The notes under the pieces are model-generated. The model saw nothing but the letters and a program-made list of their open reading frames with translations, was not told the origin of the DNA and did no database searches. Shown in pieces: positions 14,854-21,127 of a DNA stretch of 21,127 bases. The DNA is taken from assembly GCA_051657245.1 (NCBI GenBank), contig JBOFKI010000034.1, positions 1 through 21,127 on the forward strand, in the 5' to 3' direction. The position numbers were made by a program, and so were the translations under genes. The first letter of the stretch is position 1. Each line of letters starts with the position of its first letter. Source of the stretch: JBOFFI01 sp051657245 (GTDB lineage Bacteria > Pseudomonadota > Alphaproteobacteria > Holosporales > JBOFFI01).

Positions 14854-14947
14854 ATTTATCTAAAAATCACCCTTGACGCGATGTTAAGAACGGAAGAAAG
14901 TAGGCCTTGTTACACCCTTTGGTCAGCTAATTAGGTAAATTTGTGTT

Positions 14948-15799
14948 ATGACGTCATCTTCTTTTCTCCCTCAGCTTGTCCCTTCGTTAGAAAATATAGC
15001 CTCCCGCTACCAGCTTTTTTTGGTTGATGTAGTCGGCGTTGTCCATGATGGTGTAGCTCCTCACCCAGAAGCTGTTCAAGCCCTCAATCAATTGCTGCTT
15101 CAGCAAAAAACCATCATTTTTCTTTCGAACAACCCAAGGCCTGAGCCACTTGTCTCCCAGAGCTTGTTGGGTTGTGGTTTAAATCCAGGTTTTCTCGTGT
15201 TTACCTCAGGAGATTTGACACGTTTTCTACTTACCAGCGCTTTTAAAAATCAGCCTATCTTCCACTTAGGAGCCTCAAAAAATCTTGAATTGACTCAAGA
15301 TTTAGAACTACATCTAGTGGATCATGTCGCAGAAGCTTCTTTGGTTTTGCTCACGGCTTTTTTGGAGGAAGAAGAGGATATCCATGAATTTGATCCTATC
15401 ATCAAAATTTTGGTTGAAAAAAAGATTCCGGTTTTGTGCGCAAACCCTGACATGATTGCTATGCATGGCCCTAAAACTCGCCGATGTGCCGGAACCATCG
15501 CGGCCTACATCCAAGAGCAAGGAGGAGAGGTGATCTTTGCTGGAAAACCCCATTTGTCCATCTATGAACAGCTTCCCCTTGTGTTTCCTGAAATAACTTT
15601 TGAAAAATCAAAGATGGTGATGATTGGGGATACGTTGGAAACAGACGTTTTAGGCGGAGTGCAATTTCAAATTGACACGCTCCTCGTGTTAACGGGAAAT
15701 ACAGGTAACTTGCTTCGGGCACAGAAACAAGCGTTGCCCGCATATTTGGAGGAACATCCCCAATTGGTGCGCCCCACATTTTTCAGCGAGACGCTCTGA
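14948..15799 (+). CDS. HAD-superfamily hydrolase, class IIA (TIGR01459-like)
   Basis: 283 residues. Motif I is FLVDVVGVVHDGVAPHPEA, where Asp27 is the nucleophile; the second acidic position, usually Asp two residues later, is Val29. TIGR01459 members typically carry DxWGVxHDG, so a replacement there is a family trait. Motif II is FLSNNPRP (Ser60), motif III the lysine of FAGKPH, and motif IV MIGDTLETDVLGG. The type IIA cap lies between II and III. Substrate unknown; relatives are phosphatases of small phosphorylated metabolites, but loss of the general acid Asp makes ordinary phosphatase activity uncertain. It is 94 bases after ispA and 45 before the photolyase gene. Its ribosome binding site is weak. 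Confidence 0.88.
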   Translation: MTSSSFLPQLVPSLENIASRYQLFLVDVVGVVHDGVAPHPEAVQALNQLLLQQKTIIFLSNNPRPEPLVSQSLLGCGLNPGFLVFTSGDLTRFLLTSAFKNQPIFHLGASKNLELTQDLELHLVDHVAEASLVLLTAFLEEEEDIHEFDPIIKILVEKKIPVLCANPDMIAMHGPKTRRCAGTIAAYIQEQGGEVIFAGKPHLSIYEQLPLVFPEITFEKSKMVMIGDTLETDVLGGVQFQIDTLLVLTGNTGNLLRAQKQALPAYLEEHPQLVRPTFFSETL

Positions 15800-15844
15800 C
15801 CCAGTTGATCCTGATCTGAAACTTATAAAAATAAGGTTTTTTTT

Positions 15845-17287
15845 ATGGGCGCTTCTCCCGTTATCCTTTGGTTTCGCCAAGACCTTCGCCTGCAGGATCA
15901 CCTGCCCCTGCAAGAAGCGTGTCATATGAAACGTCCTAGTCTCGCAGTGTTTATTGAAGACCCTGGGTTTCCTGCAGGGGCTGCTTCACGGTGGTGGCGT
16001 TTCCATGCCCTTCAAGATCTAGAAAATCAACTGGCCCATCTGGGAATCAGGCTGATCATCCGTCAAGGGGACAGCCTTCAGCACCTGGCGCAGCTTATGC
16101 AGCGCACACAAGCTAAACACCTTTTTTTTCATCGACGCTATACCCCAGCGGGTCAAGCGCAAGACAAGCTAATCCATCAGCATTTTGAAAAAAAAGGCTG
16201 TTGCGTCAAAACTTACCCAGGCTTTTTATTGGCAGAGCCTTGGGAGATCGCAAATCAGAAAGGGGAGCCCTATCAAATTTTTACACCTTTTTGGAAAGCG
16301 TTGGAGCGGCATTTAAGCTTTCAAACACCTGTTTTGTCTGAGGCACCCAAAGCCATTTCCCCTTACGCTCATCAAGGTGATCTGGAAAGCGTAAGCTTGA
16401 TGGCGCTTTTCAAAGAGCCTGCTTGGGCAGGATCTTTAGGTGCCTTTTGGAAGATAAGTGAAGCGGCTGCCCACGCGCACTTAAATAATTTTTTATACAA
16501 GCCCGTTGAAACGTATCAACAAGACAGAGATATTCCTCACCTGGCGGGAACCTCTTTGCTTTCTCCCTACCTTCACCTAGGGCAGATCAGCATCAATCGC
16601 CTTTATGCTGAGACTCGCAAAGCCTCACTCCAGACACGCTCTCTGCGTGACGGCTTTGAAACATTCCTTAAGGAGCTGGGATGGCGGGATTTTTCTTACC
16701 ACCTATTGCACCAGTTCCCCACTCTTAAAACCCAACCTTTTCGGCAGAAATTTGAAAAATTTCCTTGGAAAGAAAATACCGCTTGGTTAGAAAAATGGCA
16801 AACAGGTCAAACGGGCTATCCCCTGGTGGACGCAGGCATGCGTCAGCTTTGGAAACTGGGATGGATGCACAACAGGGTGCGGATGATCACAGCTTCTTTT
16901 TTGGTTAAGCATCTGTTGATTCCCTGGCAGCAAGGGGAAGCGTGGTTTTGGGATACCCTTGTGGATGCAGACCCTGCAAGCAATCCCGCTAATTGGCAGT
17001 GGGTGGCAGGCTGCGGCGCCGATGCAGCCCCTTATATACGCATCTTTAACCCCCTCTCCCAAGGAGAAAAATTTGACCCCGAAGGCCGTTATATCAAAAC
17101 ATTTGTCCCAGAGTTAAAAGATCTGCCTGCCCCATGGGTTCACAGGCCTTTCGAAGCCCCTTCCTTTCTTTTGGCCCAATCAGGCATTGAGCTTGGAAAA
17201 ACTTATCCTTTTCCTCTCGTTATGCATGATAAAGCGCGGCAACAGGCCCTCCAGTTTTATCAAACCTTCACGGTTGACGCGCGTTAG
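15845..17287 (+). CDS. phrB: Deoxyribodipyrimidine photolyase (class I CPD photolyase)
   Basis: 480 residues, close to E. coli PhrB. The N-terminal alpha/beta antenna domain begins VILWFRQDLRLQDHLPLQEA. The FAD domain contains FLKELGWRDFSYHLLHQFP, GYPLVDAGMRQLWKLGWMHN, NRVRMITASFLVKHLL, GEAWFWDTLVDADPASNPAN, WQWVAGCGADAAPYIRIFNP and a KFDPEGRYIKTFVPEL end. These motifs bind FAD and the flipped-out pyrimidine dimer. The enzyme repairs cyclobutane dimers with blue/near-UV light. AAGG precedes the ATG. The PYIRIFNP reading (most members PYFRIFNP) is conservative. The gene appears intact. For a presumed intracellular bacterium it suggests that the host or a free stage is exposed to light. Confidence 0.95.
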   Translation: MGASPVILWFRQDLRLQDHLPLQEACHMKRPSLAVFIEDPGFPAGAASRWWRFHALQDLENQLAHLGIRLIIRQGDSLQHLAQLMQRTQAKHLFFHRRYTPAGQAQDKLIHQHFEKKGCCVKTYPGFLLAEPWEIANQKGEPYQIFTPFWKALERHLSFQTPVLSEAPKAISPYAHQGDLESVSLMALFKEPAWAGSLGAFWKISEAAAHAHLNNFLYKPVETYQQDRDIPHLAGTSLLSPYLHLGQISINRLYAETRKASLQTRSLRDGFETFLKELGWRDFSYHLLHQFPTLKTQPFRQKFEKFPWKENTAWLEKWQTGQTGYPLVDAGMRQLWKLGWMHNRVRMITASFLVKHLLIPWQQGEAWFWDTLVDADPASNPANWQWVAGCGADAAPYIRIFNPLSQGEKFDPEGRYIKTFVPELKDLPAPWVHRPFEAPSFLLAQSGIELGKTYPFPLVMHDKARQQALQFYQTFTVDAR

Positions 17288-17434
17288 CCCTTATATCAGG
17301 TTGTAAAAAATATGTCTCTTTTAGATAAAAAATAAAACCTATCAAATAGCTATGGGATTCATTTTCTATTCATTCTTTATTTACTTATATTCATTTTGAT
17401 TGTTTTTTGTTAATTGAAAATGAGGGAATAAATA

Positions 17435-19084
17435 ATGTCAAAAAAAATAGTATCTTCTTTAATTATTGCGGGTTTTTGTTTCAACAGCCTTCCGGTTTAC
17501 GCGGTCAATCTTTCTTTGCGTGAGCAAGAACAGCAGCGTAACATGCAAGTAAGACAATCAAATTTTTCAAATCAAAGACGGTCTAATGTTTCTGGGCCTA
17601 TGGATCCTCCGGTTCTCCTAGCAGGTCTCTTTCTATCTCTTTTAAAAGCAAATGAGGCAGCTCCAACAGGAAGCAAAAAAAAATCGAACTGTGACACGAA
17701 GCAACATTCCCAAGATAAGTTAAAAAAATATTTTGCTTCTTCAGGGGCAATCCACGCTTATATACTTCCTGTCCCCAGAATCAGCGTGCTCTCGTCAGGT
17801 GAGATCGAAGCTGACTATGGATCTATGGCTTTGTCTTTAAATGATTTTCAAAGCCAAATTGAAAATCAACAAAGCGATTTTTTTGCGTCATCTATACCTT
17901 CGGGAGGGGATTGCGCAATCTACCAAATTCAATCAAGGGACTCATCTTTATTTGGGCTTGGTGATAGACATGAAGATGGATTCCTCGAAACAATTGCAAA
18001 AAAGACAACAAAAGAGAAGATTTGTGATTTTTTTAATTCCAGAAACAAGCAGCACATTGTGCTTCCTAGCCAAGGAACTTTTGGGTTTGTGAAACTGCTA
18101 CCCAACATAGAAGGCGATAAAAGCAAGGGAATATTTAGGGCTTCCCTTGGTCACAATCGGCTTAGTCTTTCTGCTTACAACGATGCAAAAATCTTAAGCC
18201 CCCACTTGATGGCCTTCTATGCTTTAGGAGAAACGCATTTTGCGTTACGAAACGGTGATGATTATATTGAGCTCAGAACGGAACCTGGAAACCAACTTGG
18301 TCAACTTGGAAATGAAGCCACGTATTTCTTAAAAAGCCTTTTTGAAGGAGCCGTTATCAAAAATTATTTTTCAAAAGAGATTGCAAAAACTTTCATAACA
18401 GAGCAGCCTTCTTGGCCTGCAATTTCCTTCGCTCCAGAACCAAACTTAAGCAATAGCTTAAATAGCACAGGAGTCCCGCAGTTGTCGTCCGCTCATGAAC
18501 AACTTCCAGGGACAAGCAGCAGTAATTATAGCTTCAAAGATATAAGCATTGGTGCATCTGGACTTGGGGGTACTGTGGCTTTGTTTACATTAGGTGCCTG
18601 CACATTGAAAAAGTGCTTTGGAGGAAAGAAGCGTTCTAACAGGCGCCAGGAGGATACAGAAATTAGACATTCCATTATAAACAATGCTTCCAGCTCCCTC
18701 CAGTTTGGCTCCTTCCTGTCTCAAACAAACCAAAATACGAAGAGCGTATCTACTAACGTAGCACTGGAAAAAGACGAATATGAGGTACCACGGACATTTT
18801 TTTCTGCTAGCACTTTATCCTTTTTAGATGCACGTTCTAGGCCTGATATATGTGGGGAAATGGGTAAAACTTCTCAATCTGGTAAATGTTCTGGCTCTAC
18901 GGGTAGCAATGACTCAGGCGTAGAAAGCGGCTACCTAGAAATGCACCCTTTTTTACCCAAAGCAAATCTTGGTAACGCTGCGCCTGGTAGTTCTCTTCCT
19001 GAAGTTTCACCCCACCCAACTTCCAACAAAGGTAACCGTGATACACTTCCATCCCCTGAGTCTGTTACAATCGTTCAGGCCTAA
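17435..19084 (+). CDS. Exported single-pass membrane protein with tyrosine-motif tail, unknown function
   Basis: 549 residues; GAGGGAA precedes the ATG. Signal peptide MSKKIVSSLIIAGFCFNSLP, cleavage likely after VYA23. Residues about 95-330 look like a folded domain (HAYILPVPRISVLSSGEIEA, FGFVKLLPNIEGDKSKG, HLMAFYALGETHFALRNGDD) without a recognised family. A Ser/Asn/Pro-rich linker (about 335-367) leads to one hydrophobic segment, ISIGASGLGGTVALFTLGAC (371-390), and a basic stop LKKCFGGKKRSNRRQ. The last 145 residues are polar and probably disordered, with DEYEVPR (Tyr449) and DSGVESGYLEMHP (Tyr500). The layout is that of a type I membrane protein. Tyr-x-x-Pro and Tyr-x-x-Met resemble eukaryotic SH2-binding sites; that is a resemblance only. 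Flanking regions carry mobile elements and its G+C is lower than that of neighbouring housekeeping genes. Confidence 0.8.
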   Translation: MSKKIVSSLIIAGFCFNSLPVYAVNLSLREQEQQRNMQVRQSNFSNQRRSNVSGPMDPPVLLAGLFLSLLKANEAAPTGSKKKSNCDTKQHSQDKLKKYFASSGAIHAYILPVPRISVLSSGEIEADYGSMALSLNDFQSQIENQQSDFFASSIPSGGDCAIYQIQSRDSSLFGLGDRHEDGFLETIAKKTTKEKICDFFNSRNKQHIVLPSQGTFGFVKLLPNIEGDKSKGIFRASLGHNRLSLSAYNDAKILSPHLMAFYALGETHFALRNGDDYIELRTEPGNQLGQLGNEATYFLKSLFEGAVIKNYFSKEIAKTFITEQPSWPAISFAPEPNLSNSLNSTGVPQLSSAHEQLPGTSSSNYSFKDISIGASGLGGTVALFTLGACTLKKCFGGKKRSNRRQEDTEIRHSIINNASSSLQFGSFLSQTNQNTKSVSTNVALEKDEYEVPRTFFSASTLSFLDARSRPDICGEMGKTSQSGKCSGSTGSNDSGVESGYLEMHPFLPKANLGNAAPGSSLPEVSPHPTSNKGNRDTLPSPESVTIVQA

Positions 19085-19085
19085 A

Positions 19086-19107
19086 GTTCTTTAAACAGAA
19101 CGTTTTT
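19086..19107 (+). terminator. Weak terminator after the 549-residue gene
   Basis: GTTCT and AGAAC pair around TTAAAC, followed by GTTTTT, two bases after the stop codon. The stem is only five base pairs and AT-rich, so termination may be partial. Confidence 0.4.
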
Positions 19108-19251
19108 GTTCACTGGGGATAGCGGTTTTAAAAAAACCTCAAGCATCCCAAAGCCGATCCCGCAAAAGGGTCGACGTTTTGCCAAAAATTTGAGGCATTT
19201 CGGGGGGCATTTTGATGCCCCATCGCCGCTTGAGATGCGCCCCAACACGCC

Positions 19252-19366
19252 TATAGAACGTGTCTGAGAAAAGGTATCTCTATCGTTCCTTTGCCCTTCT
19301 TGTCATCCCCGCCCCCGGAAGCGGGAATGACAAACCTGATGAAATTCTTTTGTCAGACACGTTCCT
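19252..19366. repeat. Miniature inverted-repeat element, short copy
   Basis: Left end TATAGAACGTGTCTGAGAAA and right end, read in reverse, TAGGAACGTGTCTGACAAAA are near-perfect inverted repeats bounding about 115 bases with no coding capacity. The stretch 19281-19304 is identical over 24 bases to the reverse complement of 20589-20612 in the longer element, so both belong to one family. The inside carries a CATCCCCGCCCCCGGAAGCG hairpin. A terminal TA fits an IS630/Tc1-mariner-type mobiliser, but no transposase is seen here. Confidence 0.75.
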
Positions 19367-19437
19367 AAGGTCTTGCCTCTTAAGCTCTCTAAAAGGGAAA
19401 TAGACATGAAGGCAAATGTAAAGCTAAAAAGAAGCAT

Positions 19438-19467
19438 TTGACAAAAATATCTTTTTTTGGCAATATT
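19438..19467 (+). promoter_or_regulatory. Probable promoter of the 62-residue-repeat protein gene
   Basis: A consensus TTGACA (19438-19443) is followed 18 bases later by AATATT (19462-19467), placing the start of transcription near 19474, about 35 bases before the ATG at 19508. GGAG at 19496-19499 is the ribosome binding site. Confidence 0.5.
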
Positions 19468-19507
19468 TTCTAGACTGTTATTGTTCATTTTTTATGGAGT
19501 TTTACGC

Positions 19508-20182
19508 ATGTTTTTTTCCAAATTCAGTTTAAGTCTTGCCTTTTTAGGGTCTGTTGCCGCGGTTGGAATCTCCAGAGCCCAAGCGATGATGGGCGAGGAT
19601 AGCCAAAAGGAAGTTCAGAAAGCGGCCCCTGCTGCACCAACTCCTTTGAAGCAAGATCATCCTTTATACAAGCAAATCAGAAGCCTTGCTCCTTCTGGAG
19701 ATTTAACCGTAGATCATGCGGCTGCCTATCAACAACTGCAAAATTTGCTTGAAAAATCTGCTGTTTCGCCGGACAAGATGTATTTCCAACGCGTTCTTGG
19801 CGCGCGGGAAGCTGGCATTGACTTGAAAAATGTATCAGACTTGTTTACGTATGGTGAGCTTCAAGGTTGGCTCAGCAAAGGAGAACCTGTCACGAAGACG
19901 AATTTCGAAGCAGCTCGCCAATTAAATACTTTGCTTGAAAAGGCTCCTTTTACGCCAAATAAGATGTATTTCCAACGCGTTCTTGGCGCTCGGGAAGCTG
20001 GTATTGACTTTAAAAATGTATCAGACTTGTTTACGTATGAGGAGGTGAGCAATATCCTTAAATCTCAGCCAACCTCTACGCAATTTCAGGCCTATCAAAA
20101 TCTAAAACGTAATGCTTCTTACCGGTCCGTTACCAAGACGGAAATTGAGGATGAAGTGAAGCGAATGGCTTCAGCTCAATAA
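19508..20182 (+). CDS. Exported protein with two near-identical 62-residue repeats
   Basis: 224 residues from the ATG at 19508, supported by GGAG about 9 bases upstream. Signal peptide MFFSKFSLSLAFLGSVAAVG, probable cleavage after ISRAQA. A short Ala/Pro-rich linker (QKAAPAAPTPLKQ) follows. Two tandem repeats span about 73-134 and 135-196; their core KMYFQRVLGAREAGID, xKNVSDLFTYxE differs at only two of 28 positions, and the DNA of 19775-19853 and 19961-20039 is identical at 76 of 79 bases. A third, degenerate partial unit may end the protein (TQFQAYQNLKRNASY onwards). The repeats are predicted helical by composition. No known domain is recognised. Secreted or periplasmic location follows from the signal peptide only. 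Confidence 0.8.
   Translation: MFFSKFSLSLAFLGSVAAVGISRAQAMMGEDSQKEVQKAAPAAPTPLKQDHPLYKQIRSLAPSGDLTVDHAAAYQQLQNLLEKSAVSPDKMYFQRVLGAREAGIDLKNVSDLFTYGELQGWLSKGEPVTKTNFEAARQLNTLLEKAPFTPNKMYFQRVLGAREAGIDFKNVSDLFTYEEVSNILKSQPTSTQFQAYQNLKRNASYRSVTKTEIEDEVKRMASAQ
19775..20039 (+). repeat. Direct repeat within the exported protein gene
   Basis: Two 79-base copies, 19775-19853 and 19961-20039, spaced 186 bases (62 codons) and differing at three positions, all third-position or conservative. The flanking parts of the 62-codon units are far more diverged, so the core has been kept identical by recent duplication, gene conversion or strong selection. Confidence 0.9.
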
Positions 20183-20197
20183 AGGGGCACCCATCAA

Positions 20198-20224
20198 GCC
20201 AGCCGGTAAAATTTCCCGGCTGGC
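20198..20224 (+). terminator. GC-rich hairpin after the repeat-protein gene
   Basis: GCCAGCCGG and CCGGCTGGC form a perfect 9-base-pair stem around a 9-base loop, 16 bases after the stop codon. There is no T-run afterwards, so it may act as an mRNA 3' stabiliser or an imperfect terminator. Confidence 0.45.
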
Positions 20225-20328
20225 GCCCTCAGCTCCTCTCCCGAACATTGAGATCCATTCATCGGAACTTTGCTCTTATTCATGTTCTCTTAATTCTTTT
20301 TCAGCATATGGCTGTGGTACAAATGTAT

Positions 20329-20445
20329 TTATTGAGGTTTGATGTGAAGCCAACGACGTGCTTCATGAAAGGCTTCTTGTGCGCTCTTTAAATTGTATAA
20401 TTGGTCCTTTACAATATTGTTATGGCAAACCTTGGATAAATTTGT
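20329..20445 (-). pseudogene. C-terminal coding remnant interrupted by a miniature element
   Basis: A minus-strand frame ending at TAA 20331-20329 reads TNLSKVCHNNIVKDQLYNLK and then SAQEAFHEARRWLHIKPQ, which has protein-like composition (amphipathic, helical). The frame would continue upstream as RRVEVI across the element inserted at 20448-20640. Related codons (VVTILSKACY) occur on the minus strand at 12912-12880. No family recognised and no start seen; it may be a decayed gene end. Confidence 0.3.
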
Positions 20446-20447
20446 TA

Positions 20448-20640
20448 TAGAACGTGTCTGGTAAAAGATATTTTCATAGGGTTGTCATCCCCGCGGAGGC
20501 GGGGATCTAGACAATTATCACAATCTGTTGCTTCTGCTGAAGCGTCATGTTGATAGCTTTCTCCCTGGATCCCCGCCTCCGCGGGAAGGACAAGAAGGGC
20601 AAAGGAACGATAAAGGTACCTTTTTACAAGACACGTTCTA
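20448..20640. repeat. Miniature inverted-repeat element, long copy with TA duplication
   Basis: Left end TAGAACGTGTCTGGTAAAAG and right end, in reverse, TAGAACGTGTCTTGTAAAAA bound 193 bases, with TA on both sides (20446-20447 and 20641-20642). Two internal hairpins contain CCCCGCGGAGGCGGGGATC-type palindromes in opposite orientation. The 68-codon minus frame across it is not a real gene. The TA target and short imperfect ends suggest mobilisation by an IS630/Tc1-mariner-type transposase encoded elsewhere. It shares a 24-base identical core with the short copy at 19252-19366. Confidence 0.8.
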
Positions 20641-20642
20641 TA

Positions 20643-20993
20643 TAACTTCAACTCGACGTAAGGAGGAGGGCTTATATCTTGAATTTGGAGGTTAAGAAAG
20701 TTGTTGAGCTTGTCGGGTAACTCAAAGAGTTATCCACAAATCAACAAGGCTTAGAAAACTGCGGCGTTCAAGACTTTTCAAGAAGCCTGAGTGAGATTAA
20801 GCTGATCCACGAAGGGGGGAAAGGTGAACCTGTTGTCGAGCACATTCTTAGAAATCGTACCTCAGATAAGGTCCCTTTCCCCAGGTGTATGAGGACGAAC
20901 AGTATCTGAGGGCTCGTCTACTGGCGTTGACCCTGCATTCTTAAGAATGTCCAAATCACCCTATACAGTATCAACATAAGGACTTTTTACAAT
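20643..20993. other. Intergenic stretch with gene debris
   Basis: No intact gene. A minus-strand frame at 20729-20651 reads LFELPDKLNNFLNLQIQDIS, resembling a decayed leucine-rich repeat, and stops occur in every frame on both sides. The rest (20730-20993) shows no structure I can assign. Confidence 0.35.
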
Positions 20994-21127
20994 AGACCTC
21001 TTTCGAAACTTCCTTTTATGGGCCGATGGGTGCGTCACTCCGGTGCTCAGATCCTCATGTACCCTAAGTACATTCCGGTCTTGCGCTCCGTTAGTTCCTG
21101 CCCCTCAGTTCCCTAAAAGTGGTTTCG
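20994..21127. repeat. Probable repeat element cut by the window edge
   Basis: AGACCTCTTTCGAAACT at 20994 and the last bases CCCTAAAAGTGGTTTCG form an imperfect inverted repeat (CGAAAC..TTTTA.GGG against its complement), and the right end appears to be heading into AAAGAGGTCT, just outside the window. The middle holds a perfect small hairpin, ATGTAC-CCTAA-GTACAT (21057-21073). No coding frame is evident. It is probably a small mobile or extragenic repeat. Confidence 0.4.

Noticed and set aside
14948..15799. Val in place of the second Asp of HAD motif I as a mutation
   Set aside because: This subgroup normally has a non-acidic residue (often Trp) at that position, so it is a family trait rather than damage.
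19204..19221. GGGGCAT-TTTG-ATGCCCC hairpin as terminator
   Set aside because: Perfect 7-base-pair stem, but no T-run on either strand and it lies about 120 bases beyond the nearest gene end; retained only as a structural curiosity.
20445..20651. 68-codon minus-strand open frame
   Set aside because: It runs through the whole miniature element, including both inverted ends and the palindromes; the sequence is explained by the repeat.

Overview
The window reads as a chromosomal segment of an alphaproteobacterium, most likely a host-associated member of the Holosporales/Caedibacter/Odyssella type. That placement is inference. It rests on alphaproteobacterial gene orders (lgt, then a MidA-type methyltransferase, then pgeF; xseB overlapping ispA), a HIG1-like twin-membrane-segment protein, a TIGR01459-type HAD protein, moderate-to-low G+C content, several poorly conserved exported proteins, and many insertion-sequence and miniature-element fragments.

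Layout. 1-271: 5' part of an IS5-family transposase on the minus strand, cut by the window edge. 272-905: mostly non-coding, with a relic extragenic repeat and a short fragment of a RluC/RluD-type pseudouridine synthase. 910-1485: rpmI-rplT (minus), with a recognisable promoter and terminator. 1827-5007: a minus-strand block of lgt, midA-like methyltransferase, pgeF and a small Pro/Ala-rich lipoprotein. 5082-6542: an IS5-type transposase remnant, then an exported leucine-rich gene split by a frameshift in an eight-adenine run. 6710-10229: polA and a SlyB-like glycine-zipper lipoprotein (plus). 10285-12808: mnmA, a DUF924 gene and a class I methyltransferase as a tight minus-strand operon. 12809-13432: non-coding with inverted repeats and repeat relics. 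13433-17287: HIG1-like protein, xseB, ispA, a HAD hydrolase and a photolyase (plus). 17435-20182: two exported proteins of unknown function. 20183-21127: miniature elements and gene debris.

The housekeeping genes cover ribosome synthesis (rpmI, rplT), tRNA thiolation (mnmA), lipoprotein maturation (lgt, which should lipidate the two lipoproteins seen here), DNA synthesis and repair (polA, xseB, photolyase) and prenyl diphosphate synthesis (ispA). The accessory content lies between them. The points most worth following up are: the 549-residue protein laid out like a type I receptor, with two tyrosine motifs in its tail; the poly-A frameshift that hides the last third of the leucine-rich protein; the protein whose two 62-residue repeats are almost identical in DNA; and a miniature transposable element that sits, with a TA duplication, inside a sequence whose uninterrupted relative lies elsewhere in the same window.
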